DNA from: a virus
IMG/VR virus record: IMGVR_UViG_3300025057_000024
Span: 1-36,439 of that record
Reading direction: 5' to 3' (one strand)
DNA: 36,439 nt
In this document: positions 15,512-30,500 of the stretch, piece by piece
Layout: the number at the start of each line of letters is the position of its first letter
Position numbering within the stretch: the stretch's first letter is position 1
Position numbers and translations under genes: made by a program
The notes under the pieces: model-generated
What the model was told of the DNA's origin: nothing
Database searches by the model: none
Seen by the model: the letters and a program-made list of their open reading frames with translations, nothing else

Positions 15512-15526
15512 GCTATCACTCTCCAC
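15509..15526 (-). repeat. 18-base SD-stop-start junction, copy 1
   Basis: GTGGAGAGTGATAGCATG on the minus strand, the same 18 bases as at 14947-14964. Here the TGA inside it ends the 5,251-residue gene and the ATG starts the ADP-ribosyltransferase-like gene. Confidence 0.85.
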
Positions 15527-18500
15527 TGTGGTCGCCTGTGTTAAAAGACGTATCGCCCGAACTACCCTTCGGATGCAGGGTTTGACTGTGACGTGGTTGG
15601 ACTGAGAAGTCAGACTCACCGTCCTCGGCCAACCGACGAGGCGCATCACTACGGAAGTGCTCAAGTGTGTTCTCGCTCATGACGATACGGGCGACTGGTT
15701 GTGTTACATCCGTCTTGGTATATCCTGTTACGTCGACGCCGAGAATCTTTGGACCGTCGCTTGTTGATGTGGTCACACTGCTTGCAGGCTTAATCGCATA
15801 CACTGGCTTGTACGGAGGCGACGATGGTGTGCCTGTACGGGCTGACGGTGCATCGCTGACATAGAAACCATACTTGCAACCACCTGTGGCTGCATAGAAG
15901 TTCGGGCTGGCCTGCGGTGTACTACCTGTCACAACAGGATTATGTCGGAACATTTGGATGTGTGACTTGTCAAGTGTCATGACTGGACGCAGTAAGAACT
16001 CGATTGTGCTGTCCGTGTTGTTCGTACGGTCAACTTTCGGCGAATGGTTCGCATCCTGATACGGGTTCGTCGAATCAGCCGCAGCAGTTGCGCCCCAGCC
16101 GAAGTCGGACAACACGCCTTCTCGCACCGACCAATCCATCACGTATGTACCGCCAAGCGCCCAAAATGCGTGAGCGTTCGATACACGCAGCACACCCTTG
16201 ACAGGTTGTCCACTCCAAGAGAGTGATGTCATGTCGAGATGTCCAAGCGTTTGGCTACCAATGTCGAGTGCCCCACGTAGCGTTGTACGTTGCCCAACCT
16301 CACGGTCAGTGTGCAGGCTGTGCGCTTCTGTGCTCATGATAACATACTCACGACTGATGCCGTCATTGAGTTCGCCAAGAGTATCGACGTCAAGCCCTGC
16401 ACGCACACCGTCACCGCCAACAGGCTCGGCCAACAGCGAGTTAGCAGTTACTGACTCAACTCCTTCGCTGACCATAGCGGTCGGCTTGAGCAATCCATCT
16501 TCATCAGCAAGGCCAAGTCGATTGCTGATACCACGTTCAACTTCGTCTGTTTGCAGCACGTCGTTTCGTGGACGAATCAATCCTTTTCCTACAGTTGGCT
16601 CAGCAGTGGGTTGTGAAACAACCAATCCTGTTGGCTCGACTGTTTCAGATACGTCGGCCAGTAGACTCTCGTTGAAGTGTGTAGGCCAACGAACACCACG
16701 TCCGTCACCACGGTCACCGACTCGCATAGCACTTGCAGGGTTAAACCAGTCCGCAGTGCCCATGTTTGAAGATGCGTTGTTGTCGTTGTTGGCGTTACCG
16801 CTATAGCGGTCAGTGCCATCGCCACCGAACAGGCTGTTCGCAGCAGGTCGGTGTGTGACGTTGGTGTCAGCGTAAGCATCCTCAGGGTCCCATGCAGGTC
16901 GAATACCAAACCCACGTACTGGGAATCGACGCACGTCTTCACCACGCGTGTTGCCCCACCAGTCAATCAAGTAGAAGCGATGAGCCTGAGCAAGTTCAGC
17001 AATGCCCAAGCCTGCGTGGTCGTTCGGGTACATGCGTCGAACAGATGAACTGTTGCGTACTGTACGTACAGGACAACCAAACGGCTGTGTCATCCGACGA
17101 CCGTCGCTGTATCGTACCTGTCGACCGATTTGGTCTTGATTGAGCATAGCACTGATTTGCGTCAGTCGCTCCAGTATACCAGTGTAAGTGGCAGGGAAGT
17201 CCGCATCGGATTGGTTGGTGTCAGCACCGACGTAATCCCATCCACTTGTTTTGTTGTCTTGTTGGACAAACGGTCCGTGGTAGTAGCCGAGCAACGCATT
17301 CGTTGTAGCCGTGCCTTCAATCCAACCTCGCACGTACGGAGACCACCGTGGTCGATTGTACGGCTGTCTTACCGAGAAGCGGTAACCGAAGCATGTATTA
17401 CGTGCATAATCTGAATCTGATGTCATTTCTGCATAGGTGCGTTCTTCGATGCCAGTATTGTCACGGAATCCAACGCAATCAATACCAAACAACTTACCGC
17501 CCCATCCGATGACAGTCTCAAGGAACCCATCGAGACGGCTTGAGCCTGCACCTCCACGAGAGCCACTCGGCCAATAGCCTGCAAAGTTGTATTTGTCTGA
17601 GCCGTCTGTACCGCCCTGATGGTCAAGTGTACCTGTTCCGTCGACCAATGCATCCATTTGTGCAGCGGTATATACCGTTCCGTCGTGGAAGTCAGCCGTA
17701 GCCCCATCGTTATCAGCATCGTGCGGAGGAGCGACCCACTTCATGCCAAGAGCAAACGGACCCTTTGACGCTGCATAGAAGAAGTCGTGGTAGTGAATTG
17801 TCTCAAAATGCTCAGGAATGTTGTTGAGCGATGCCTTGTTGACAGGTGAGTCGGCTGCACCCGTAGCGCTATAGAATGAGCGACTGCTATCATCTGAGTA
17901 GTATGTGTACGGGCGCCCAAGATTTGGATGCCACATACACAGGAATGCATCAGGTGTATGCAACGAGTTGGTATCTCGTGTACCTGCAAACGTCTGAGCA
18001 AGTGTACGTGTGGCAATACTCGATTCTGAGTTCTTGAAAACCTCACCTGCTTTTCTGTTGTCGTATGGTCCACTGAGTCGTAGGATTGTACCTGCGGTCA
18101 GGTTGGTAAAGAACAAATTGGCTGTCGATACTCCTTCAAACGTCGTAGCCGCAGCCAGTGTAGCGTGCGCCAACGTACCCGTGCGGTTCGTGTAGGTAGC
18201 CGTACGACGCTCGCCGTCAGCATCGATGTACTCCAGCACTTCGCCGTAGTACGGCTCCACTGGGAACAACTCATTGCTGTCGACTGTGACTGTCTGTGCA
18301 CTTGCATCAAACGAAATGACGACGCAACTTGGGTTAAGACTACGTGCTCGATAGTGCTCTCCGTAGATGTCAGGGTAGATAGTCGAGAAACCTGCAAGCG
18401 TAATCTGTGCACCAACCGCACCAAAGGCAGGTCGATTGAGTTGATAGTAGTGGTCAGGCGTGTGCCACTCAAGGAACTTGAACTCGTCAGCCGAACTGTT

Positions 18501-21500
18501 GCGTGCACCATCTTTGTGCAACTGCGCCCACCATGGCACAGTTGTTGTCATACCCGGCGTTGTTTGGATAAACATGTTCGGTCGGTATGGTAGGCTGCGA
18601 CGTGTGAACGCAGGTGATGCAGTTTCGTCAACACCAAGCGGGTTGTACAATCCCAGCGTAGGGATGTTGGTGAACTGGCTTCCCGCATCAGGTTCCAAAT
18701 CAAGAATAACTTCGTTGATGATAATCTCACAGCCCCGCACGTCAGCCATGGTTGCTTCGGCAAGGACGAGTGTCATACCACCAAGGCTTGACGTATCGTG
18801 TTCTATAGCGATAACTGTGTTGACTTGTTGCCCTGTCAGTTCTGTAACTTTGTCTCCTGATTCGGATGGGGCTTTGGTTGCATCACTGTGATTGAGATGG
18901 TAACCAGTAATCTGTTGTGAGAACACGTTTGGCTGAATGATAATTTGATACGCTCCGACTTCCATTGGGTCAGGGAAGTGGTTGTCAAGCGTGTACGTTC
19001 CCGCTGCTTCCAATACGACTGAATGTCCGCCTTGTGAGTTCGTCGTACCTGCTATTCCATTTGACGCAGCAATACCATAACCATCATACTTGACCTTCGT
19101 TTCGGTCATGAGCGTAAACGCACCACCATGAATATCAGATGGTGCAAATGCTGCCGTTGGTCCGCTGAACCATACAAGCGGGTCACGCCCCGGTGCGTTG
19201 TCGACTACTTCGCCATCGCCCAAGTAAGCATCTTCAAACGGCTTGTTTGATGCGCTTCGACAAGCAAGGTGTAAATCGTACATTCGCTGATAAGCAGGGT
19301 GAGCGTAATGACCGGGCAGTAGCGCCATTGTCGGTGTGACATAATGGTGACCCATACGAGGGATTGGCATAGGTGTCATCTTTGGACTGCTTAAGTGAAG
19401 ATACGGATTAGCGATGTCAGAAGTCATTGCTACCCAGTCGATGTTCGGCATGTCAGGGCTTGAGCCACTGTATTCGCTGTGGTCACGCAATCGGCGTGAT
19501 GCAAAGAAACGTGTGCTACCAGCAGGCATGTAGTACGAAGGCACGACTTTGAGTCCAGTCTTGCCTGTAACAAACGATACAAAATCAGGAGATACGACAA
19601 CGCCAGTGAATTTGTTTGTTGCTGTGTTTGTGTACGAAGCGATAACACCTTTGTTCGTTGTTGGGTCATACACTCGCAAGAACCAACGACCACCGCTTTG
19701 TTCACTGGTGACTTTCCACACAGCCGCCTCAGGTGTTGAACCTACGTCGGGGTCAGCAAAGGTAGCGACGTTGATTTCGTCACCTGACAGCGAAGTGAAA
19801 GACAACTCGTCGACATCGTCACGGTGCGTCATTGTCACACCCATTCGTGTAACGTGGAACTGTAGTGAACGGTCATGTGGCTCGTATGCTGTCTCAAGCG
19901 GATTGTTGTTTGTGTGGTCAGACCAACCCTCGGCAGAAGAGTCAGGCGAACCAAGCCGTGTTGCAGATACATCTGTACCGTCTTGACTTAGGTGTTCCCA
20001 TCCGTTGTTCTCCCACGTAGGCCAAGCACGTGGTCCGGGCTTTGCATTACTAAACATGTCTGTAATCGCCTGTTGAGGTTGTGATGGATGTTGCATACCT
20101 CCGCTACCCATCGTTTCGTTCTGATAGCCTTGTATGCGGTCAAAACTTGGCCGAACAATGATGTTGCCCGGAATGTCGTCAGGGTCGGGTAGTCGGATTT
20201 TCAAATTAGGCGAGATACCTGAGCCTGCAAGAGCAGGTGACAGTCCTTCGATTTGCCTGTCGCTCAGATGCCTGAAATCAAGAATGACTGTTCCAAGCGG
20301 ACTGCCGCCTGCGATTCTGTGCTCTTGTCCAGTGTCATCGACAACTTGTAGGCTTTGGAACTGAATCTCTTCGTTTGGTATGAGGAGTGCATCTTCAATT
20401 TTTGTGGCAAATTGATTTTGCTCAGCCAGTTGCGGGTGTGACAACTCCTGTGCCTGAATGATTGGGAACATTGCACCGTTCGTCGTTTCAAATGAAAATC
20501 GATTGTTTCCAAGTATCTTCTCGCCGACCTTCTTGTAGGCTCCGCCATCCTTTCTATAGACCCACGGTACCATACCAAGACCACGTGCGTTGACAGAAGG
20601 CATAGTGAGATTGCCTCCGTCCATGCGCTTCCATACAACGTGTTCTTCGTTGAAGTTGCGAGCAGGGTGTCGGTCGTCGTAGAACTTGTAAATACCAGTA
20701 GCAGTTGCACTGTACTCAGTCAGTGTCGAAACACCCTTGCAGGTAACTCCGTATGTGGCAGTGTTTTCGTGGAACTGGCTTGCAGTGACCTTTGATTCAT
20801 CCCAAAACAAATCGCCCGTAGGACTTTGGCAAGGGTCAGCACGTTCAATGGCACTGGTGCCAAGAGCGCTGTGCCAGTAGGTTTCTGTGCCGACAGAAGG
20901 GTATGAGGCTGTTTGTGGGTAAGAACTTACATCAGTCATCATCATCGCTTCGACATGAGGACCTGCGGTAGCAGGACCAACGTATCGGTCACGGTTGTGT
21001 ACCTTTGCAGTGTCCCACTGGGTTGTACCTGCGTTGGCAAGAGTACCGCTTCCTTTAAGGTCAAGCCAGTCACCTGCACACAAAATACCGTCACGGTCAG
21101 CCTTTGCAATCAAAGGCATCTCGCTTTCGTGCGTGATAGCAATCAAATGGCGCGAGGCTAAACCAATCTCACATGACTGCTCATATACGCTTGCAGGCAT
21201 CGAGTCAGCACCAACAGGCGAACTGCCCGACAAACAAGATTCGGCTGCTCCGTATGGATTGAATCCGAGGAAGGGGTGCCAAGCACCCTTACCAGCAGGG
21301 AACTTGGTACTGCCAATTTGAGTACCGTTGTATGAGTTAAGATACGAATATGCTTCACCCGACCAACCCACTGCTCCGATTGGTTTGGTTCGGTCAACGG
21401 CATCGACATAACCGCTGTAGTGAACCTGTGTCATGTGGTCACGGGCTTCGGAGGTGTTATTGTAACGGTGCGTACCTGATTTAGTCCACACGTAAATTTT

Positions 21501-24500
21501 GACCGAGCCGGGTGGCGATACGTTAAGGGGAATGGCGGGAATTGCAGCCTTTGTTGTTGGGTCAACAATGTTTGTTGTTCCCGAAAGATTACTGCCCAGC
21601 GTAAATACTGCACCTGCGTATGATGTATAAGAAGCAAATCCATTGATGGCAGCACCATCAGTAACACGTAGCCAGCCATACTGTGGTAGTGTCGTTGGTA
21701 TGGCAGCCGTAGCCTGTAACGTAGCGGCTGCACCACTCTCTTCTGTATATCCATTAGCGTCAAACGTTAATTCAACCCAACCGTATCGGTCTTGCTTTGA
21801 TGCAGTTTGGAATGAAGGAAGGAATGTTCCTCCAATGGCTTTTAGTGGGTCTGTTCCGGGGAATGTGTTGACGCCTGCTGCAACAATCGCTGCAAGTTCT
21901 TCTGCATTTTGTGCACGAGTAGCATCAATGACCACATAATCTGAATTGCTTGTCATGTCTGTTTCGCTTCCAAACGTACCTAAGTAAGCAGTTCCTAACA
22001 AAGACGACACACGGAATACTGTAGGGTTTTGTTGAGCATTTGAGCCATTTCCTGCTCGGTTGCCTGAAATGGGGTGCATTGGATTTCGCTCAATATGGTT
22101 GTCAAGGAAATGGCCGCCGGGGTGATAACCTCCATCCATGTGCCAAACACACGAGCGTGCTAATGTTGTAGCGAGACCTGACGCTCCCATATTTGTACCT
22201 GCATAGTTTGCAAACACGTACGACATTGGGTGAGCGTGAGCAGGTGGGTTTGTTGCAGTCATTTGCGTATCATAAAACAAACCTTGCCCTGCTGTCTGAG
22301 CAAACAATGTGCTGTTTGGTTGACCTTTCGATGGTTCCCAATTCATAACGTAGTTGTACCCTTGTACATTGCCTTTTTGATATTCAGCCGTAGGTGGTAA
22401 ATGAGCACTGAATCCGTTACGACTACTTCCGCCGTGTGCAATTTCGTTAGGTAAATTCTTGCCAGTCGGCACACCGCTGTAGCCGTTACCACCAGTAACT
22501 ATACTGGACAATTGCGGTTCGTGTGCCGCAAAATTATGAGGTACGCTTTGGCCGGGTCCAAAAACCATGTACGTTGTATGGTCGGTAGAATCACCTGTCG
22601 CACTGTATCGTGCATGCGGGTGTGAAAACCGAAGCACGATTGGGCTTGGTCGTTGACAGCGAACAGTGGTTGAACTGTCTGTATATGTCACACCAGTAGC
22701 AGTTTTGAATTTACCAGTGCCTGCATCCAAATCAAACGACAGCATGGCATCTTGGTTGAAGAATGGCATACTGTTTCGACCTTCGTGCTGGTCGAGATAC
22801 GGAGTTCCGGGGAACATTGCGAGCATTGCGTTTGCATCAAGTAAGGCGTATGAGCCTGCTATCTCACCGACGTTCTGTAATCCAGCCGAACCTGTCGGTC
22901 CGCCTGAGTATGGGTGCTCATAGAACTCACTGTAATCGTTTTGCGTCCCATCGTTGACGTCAAGTGTAACACCTGAGAATCCACCGCCAAAGTACAGTGG
23001 TACCCAGTGGTCAGGACTATCGTGTGCGCCTCGGAAGTACAGAAACGGTTCACCATGATGACTACCTGCTCGACGGACGCCTTCCGTTTCAGATGCATAT
23101 TTTATAGAGCCTTGTCTGACGAGGATGTCATTGTTGGAAATAGAAGAATCGAATTTTATTGTATCTTGTGTAAATTCAATTGTGGTTGTCGAATCTTCGC
23201 CACCGGATGCGCCTGCACGACTACTCACAACGCCTGACTCTTCGCTTCCAAGCCACACTGTGAATTTCTCACCCCACGAATTTTCAGTGCCACCTTGGTT
23301 GCTACAAGGCGTTGTGATGAGATAGATGTATTCTCCAGTAGGTACGTGAATGTGGCTGTGACTGATATAAGAACCGACGTTAATCATAGGGCTGTTGACG
23401 CACGGTATAACACGGTCGCCTTCTGTTCTATAGAATGTGTTGCCTCGTAGGTTTTGTTTCCAATCGATTGTATCAACGACATTGTTCGCACTATCGACAA
23501 GAACAGGCGTTGCCGTGTTTGCGTTTGTGCCCCGATACTTTGTAGTAATGTGAAGCACAGTTTTCGGAATATACCCAACATCGAGTCGTGTTCCATCGCC
23601 AAATTCATCAGATGCAAGACCACCCAAATGGTCGGTACCAGTTGCTTGAACAGATGCCCCTGCTTGGAATCCCCAATCTTTCTCACGGCTGACTTCAAAC
23701 AACTTACGCAGCGGAATAATTCGCTTGGATGCTGAATGTGATTTGACACGAATGGCTGTAGGAGATACACCCCATTCGCCAAGCGTACGACCGTCAGGTG
23801 CAAGCATGTGCGTGCAGTCGAACGTGGTTTTGCTGACATCCTCACTGTTCGGGTCATCCATGGTCATTGCAAACTCAACGGCAGCAGCCATAACCTCGTC
23901 TGTCAATACAGACGTAAACGACATACGTGGACAGATAATTCGTGTGACGCCTGAACCGTATGCTGATGTGTTGCCTTCGACATTGTACAGGTAGTGAACA
24001 CCCGATGCGCCTGCTTTGTCGTAGTGGGAGCGACTTTGGTAATACAGCGGTTCACCATTGTTGTTCCCTGTTTGTGCCGCTAAATCTGTAATGTCATTAA
24101 GTTGAATCATACCCTTTTCAGGGAATCCAAGATAACCCAAAATATCGGGATGATTTAACGTGCTACCTGTATCGTACGGGTCAACAAGTGTAATTTTAAG
24201 AGCATCAGCCCCGCTTACTGTAACGACTTGAACGGTTGCTGCTATACCAGTCGCAGGCGATGGGTAATTGTTCCATAGATTTCCTTTGAACTTCTTTTTC
24301 GTTCCGCCAGTGAACTCTCCACACACGTCACCTTCACCGAACATGTGCTTACCAATCGTGAATCCACCTTGCCCGACATCACGGTCATCGAAGTGAATGA
24401 CTACTTCGTCATCAAGCGTCGACGGTAACACAGTCAAATCGTTTGCAAACGACTGACCGTGTTGTCGATATACCATACGAATAGTGTGGTTCTTACCACG

Positions 24501-27500
24501 GTGGTCAACAAAACGAATGCCATACAATTGTCCATTGCCTATGTTGTCCGTACGAATCTCTTCATCCGGTATGTAACCGCCAGTTGATGTAGCATCGACT
24601 GTTCCGTGCTGAGCAAATGCAGCGACGTTGTTGCCATAGATGTGCTCAAATCGATTATCTTGCTGGTCACGACCAAAGCCCCAGTTACCTGCGTCGGGTG
24701 CCCAACCGGGTATGCCTGCCTGTGTCAAGCCGCCAAAGTTGATGCGAGCACGTGCAGGTGTACCTATACGCAGTCCATCGATGAGTTGAGAGGCAGGGCT
24801 TTTTGCCTCAAACGATTCGTCAATGATTGTGTTGGAGTTGCGACCTGATGCGATTTCGCTGGTGGATGAGGCCATGTTGCTGGATGTACCCGTGGTTTCA
24901 GGTCCGAACTCAAGGTTGTTTCTAAATGGCTCATCTACCTCATCGGGTGGAAGATACTCTTTGAGCGTCGTAATTGGCGCAAACGGACGCCCAAAGCGGT
25001 TGATTGGCATTGGTGCAGGGTGCATGTTTTCACCCGTCATCTCGTCAGGTTGACACCAATAGTTACGGAACCGACCACCATGACCAATCAAGAACTGCGG
25101 TCGATACGACAACTGACCACGTGCATTATCGAGCCATACACAGAAGTTACGACCTGACGCACCGGGTACTGTGCTGTGAATTACAATACTGAATCCGGGC
25201 TTGCCACCCGAATCAGCAACAACACGACCAAGGTGAGCACGAACATACCCCATGTGCGTACCACGGTCATGCGAAGCAAACGCTCGCTCCTTGTCCCAAA
25301 ACGGCGAAGGGTCGTGCGTGCTTCCCGTAGCAGCAAAGCCTGCGTTGAGATGAGCAGCAGTAGGGTCAGTGATGCCATTTGTCACGTCGGCCTGATTTGC
25401 TACGCGTGACAGACCGAATCGCTCACTCTCGCCAAAGTATTGGTCGGCTGGCTTTCGTGCATGAGTCCGCCCGTTTGGTGCGCCTGCTTGATTTATCAGA
25501 CGAACAATCTCACGAGCAGCGGCCTCGATGTTGCGAATGCCGTCTTTCATACCAATCTCGCCAAAATCAATCGTGAGGCGACGAACAAAGTCCATGTCAG
25601 ACCAGTGAGGCAAATGCTGCAAACGAGATTCTTCGTGCGTTGACAAATCGAGCGACGTCGTACGAATACCCTTGAGTGCTAAGAATACAGGAATACACCG
25701 TGTCCCATCAGGCGTGTCAAAGAATGTTGCAGTCTCGGTTGTAGTCGTGTTGATTTGCTTGTGCTCAAGGTTAGCGGCTTCATCCTTCGTTGACATCACT
25801 GCGGGATTTGTGCGTACTTGTATACCTGATAGGTCAGGGTCACTCGGTGTATGTCCATGATAACCAGTAGCATGTGTGCTCAAATCAACGTTTAGATTCC
25901 ATGTCGACTTGTGCGCCATGGCTGCTTCCATAAATTCAGACTGGGTAGTTGACGCAAGTGACTTGTTTTGCGAAGGGAACCCATTAGCAACGTCGAGTCC
26001 TGTACCCGCCCCAGTCGTTTGGTTGTTAATTGTGCCTGAGGACACTGGTTCGTTACCGATTGTTGCAGCCTGCGGACTTGACTGTACTTGCATCCACAGG
26101 TCTTGGAATGCGATGAACTCACGGTCGTGTGCCACGTCGTACAACAATACACGTGCATGCTCCTCAGTTGATTGGTAGGGGTCAATGTATGCAACGGTCG
26201 GAGCGTCCGCTGCACTCAATCCCAACGCCTCGTAATTCAATTCAACCGTTTTATTGACGTGCTGAACAAAGTTACGTGCAGTCTCTATGCACGAATTACC
26301 AATCAAGAAGTTCTCCATCGCTATGCTTTCACGTGGCGTCGTAGCAAAGTCACCTTCACCTTCCAAGAATCCACTCCATACCTCAGCCTCGTTGAGCGTT
26401 CCTCGACTCTTGCAGAACAGCCCTTCGATTGCGTGAGGGTTTGTGTAGTGCATGTTCATCCAAATCGTATCGCCTGCTCGCAGTCCACCGTTGCAGTACG
26501 GGTTCGCCCAAGCCGTGTTCAAGAATGCATTTTCCTTGACCTCAGGGTAAACGCCCGAAGGTGCATGCATATCCCACAGAATAATCTCGTCACCAACCTG
26601 AGGGTTGAACCCTGAATCAATGTTGTTGAGTGCAATTGCACCAGTTGATGTCGTGATGGTATCGTAGTGAGCAAATTTGTAGACTGTTCCATTCCACCAA
26701 GCAATTCTGTATTTGTAATTTGACGCATGTGCATTGCTTGTTGGAAAGTCACTAAAGTCTCTTAACGTCAACGTACTTGATAAATATGAATTGACTGTTG
26801 AACGAGCACGTTTGTTCTTGATGCGTTTAAGATGTGGATTTGCACGTGGACCTGCACGGAACTCAACAGCACTGACGTATTGCTTCATACCGTAATCTAC
26901 GTTTCCTCCCTGTGTCATGACATTCGCACGGTCGTAGTAATAAGGTCGGCGAGCCTCAAACCCTGCGCTATCCACTAACGGGTTGTCAGCAATTGACGGA
27001 TAATTCATGTCTTGGAAACCCGAACCCGGCATGATTGATACACCGACTGAGAGTTGTTGCAAGAAGTTCTTGCTGAACGCCCAGTTATCATCGGATGATG
27101 CGTTACCTGCAACTTCAAGATAGCCGCTTGTGTTGCGAGTGTCATATAACACCCACTCGCCTGACGGCAAGAATGCACGACGATAGCGCAGTGCACCGTC
27201 AATCGAGGCGACGGTGACAGGTGCAGCCGTAGCGATGGGGAAGACTTTGTAGTCTTGAACATAAATGCGTCGGTTGGTCGAGTCGTATGGTTGACTTACC
27301 ACAGTACCTCGGCGGTGTTCGTTCGTCTTGATTGATGTTGAAAACGCACTGTTGACTGTCGGGTCTTCGGGTGCAACTGACGGTGCTCGTCGTCCGACAG
27401 GATTAGGCGCCCATGTTGGCGCAGCATAGGTTGCATCGAGGTGCAACTTCATGCTGTTATCAGGTCCGGGGAAGATGCCTTCGTCTTCATTTTCAAAGAA

Positions 27501-30500
27501 GAAGTCGTCGAAGAGAGGTATCTCGACCATTGCACGCGTACTTGCGTATTGCGTGCCGAGTTGGTAATCGTGTTGTACTGTATCGAGTGTTTGGAACAGT
27601 CTGTCGTTGATGGTCGTCCCATCGTTACACATCGACCCTTCATTGAATTGGTCGTCGACTTCGACAACCGAGCCTGCTTTTATTCCGGTTGCTGTCACCC
27701 AAGCGCTGAAAGAATCGCTTTCAGACCCATCAGTAAGTACAAACTTACCACTACCAGTATGACCCGTTCCCGAAGAGAACGTGAACTTCGTTCCGTCCTT
27801 ACTTGTGTATTCGGCTGAGGCATACTTTTTCGCACTATCACCTGACTCTATAGACACTCCAAAGTATATTCGACCAACCTTCGGGAAGCAATACGTTCCC
27901 CAAGATGCAAGGGCTGACGATTTGTTGTTTAGGGGCACGACCGTAACTTGTGTGCTGGACGTTGCCGACACTCGGACTGAGCAGTCTCGGCGTGTCGACC
28001 AGCCAAGCCGAGCCGTCGGTGACGGGTTGTAGGTCGGCTTTGTGTTGATAGCACCTTGCCCTGCGCCTCCGAGCGTTACTGTAACGACTGGTGAACCGGG
28101 CATGGTTTCTTTGACGACGAACGAGTCAGGTGCTCCGTCACCCTTGACACTGACGGAATTGGCAGCCAAGTCAGCCCCAAGCCCATGTGCTCGGAGGACT
28201 GAGGTGCCTGCGTCACCATCAGACATTGTGAGCGCACGACCACGTCCCATGAGATAATGAATTTCAAACTGGTTGGCTCGCACATTGGTTCCTTGTTCGT
28301 TTGTGAACAACTTTGACAGTTGTGTGAATCGATTACGGTCAGAAGGCTGTACAACAAATTCGGTGTATATACCGTCGGTTGTGTGCGAAACGATGTCAAA
28401 TACTTCGTGCACTGCGCTGCTTTGAGCAGTTGTCCCGACGGCTCGACCCATTGGTTGGTAAAACAATTCCTCGTTGTCAACGACCGCTTGTGTGCTACCT
28501 GACGCCAATGTGATTGAGGTACTGGTCGAACTGTCCACAGTGCCAAGTTGAACACCATTAAGACTGAATAAACGTGTCCCTGCGCCGAAGAAATTAGTAG
28601 CATTGGCACCATCGACAGTAATCGTGGTCGTCCCTGCTGCGTGACCGCCGTTGTTATTGACGAAAACACCTGTGCTTTTTCGTGTAGCACCTTGCTTACC
28701 TTGTACAAGATAACCATCCGAGTCCACATCGAACTTGTCGTTGCCATTACTTGACGGTATGATGACGATTCGATTGAATACTGAATCACGGGCGCTGTTG
28801 CTTGCACGAGGAGAAAGTATGCGACGTGGATTCAGTTGCGGTGAATCAGAACTGTGAACTGGAAGATAGTTGTCGGGACACATTGTAAAGTCAAGGGCAC
28901 GCTCAGTCTGATGTCCTTCTTCATCATCGCCGTTCAGTTCTCCTTCTTTGTAAAGCATCTGACTCGTAGTAACACAGCGAAGCACACCACCTGCTGCATG
29001 CACAACCGCTTCGCCTGCTTCGACATCCGTGTGAATCAAATCAATGATGCGTGTCCCCGAAGTAACTTCCTCCCCAACATCAGGGTAAGTACTCTCCACG
29101 AGAAGTGCTCCGTGACTAAGATAGGAATTGACGACTGCGTTTGTTACAGCGGCGTCACGGAATGCTGTAGTAGTCGCTGATGAGAATGTGAGTGTGTTTG
29201 CTGAGTGACTGATTGTCGCAGTGACTGAACTTGTGCCTGCGACTACACCCCCTATGCTGATGAGGTCAGCAGTAATAGTATCAGTATCAGCACCAAACTG
29301 TTTGACAGAAGCAAACGTCAAAACAGTGTCACCACCACTGATGCCTGTGGTCAGTCGTGCAGTAGCAGCGTGCTTAATGCCACGCCCAGTGATGTCAACG
29401 GCGTTGTATTTGACTTGAACAAGCGCTGGGCGGCCATACTGCAACAACGAAGGTATTTCCAATACAGCAGTTCGGCTTTCAGAAGATGGTGTCATGTGAC
29501 GAATGTGTTCGTCGCTGTCTGTAGTGAGAGAGGTAAGAGAAGTCGATGTGGCTGAACGAAGTAAGAAGTTCCTTACATCTTCGACACCCAGCGCCAAAAG
29601 GTCACGGCTACTGTCTGTGATACCTGCCATACCGTTTTCGATGACTTGCTTGACTTCTGTTGTGAATGACGTAGATGCGACTGTAAACGGTCCTGTGACA
29701 TCGTAGAACGAGACGACTGAGTTGGCAGGTGCAGCATCACGCACGTTTGCATACTGTGGAGCAAAGGTGGCAGTCATAACCGATGCTGAGCCGTCGATGT
29801 TTTGCTCGACTTCTGATTCGATTGGGCGTGGTAGCATACCGATGTACGGATGGCTCTTGACATGATTGAGTATGTGTCGACCCGTGTGACCTGCTGTGAA
29901 TGCAGTGCCCATGTTTGTGGTCGCTGAGTATTTCATGTATGGGTCATCAGCAATAGCCATTCGTGTTGAAAACACAATGCCGTGATTTTCAAAGTCGCTT
30001 TCGTCAACAACAACTTGCCCTTGCCTGTTTGAAAACTGCGTACCTGTACCTACACCTTGGTTTGCAGTACCGCTGTCGACAAGGCAATCGCCTATGACAA
30101 TCACTGCATCGCTTGCACTGTGTGCCATCAACAAACCACGGCGCCCAGTAGAAGCGTTTGAATCAAAGTCAAGGTGTATGCTTTCGACTGTGATAGTACC
30201 TGCACTCGCATCTACGTTGGTCAAGCGTACACGCTCAGGCGCCTCACGATTAGGTACACCAGTCGCACGGTTGTAGCCGATAGGGTTGATGAGTAGGTTG
30301 AAAGATACTTGTGGAATGGTAATCGTGCTTTCTGAGTTGGCTGCATTCTTTGTCACAGTGTAATTACCTGCCGAATACGCAGCGGAAGTCAAGTCAAGCG
30401 AAGTAATTCCACTCTTACCTGTCAGTGTGTCGATGAGCGACTGGGCTTCTGTTGTTCCGATTGTAATCGTCGAGTTCGCCGATGTCGATGCTGAGAGTGA

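Noticed and set aside
16198-16806. A 202-codon plus-strand frame opposite the giant gene
   Set aside because: Ser/Pro/Arg-rich composition typical of an antisense shadow, no ribosome site, no recognised motif.
28076-28807. A 243-codon open frame in another frame of the giant gene
   Set aside because: It is an out-of-frame shadow on the same strand, low in structure and with no ribosome site; the giant frame is continuous across it.
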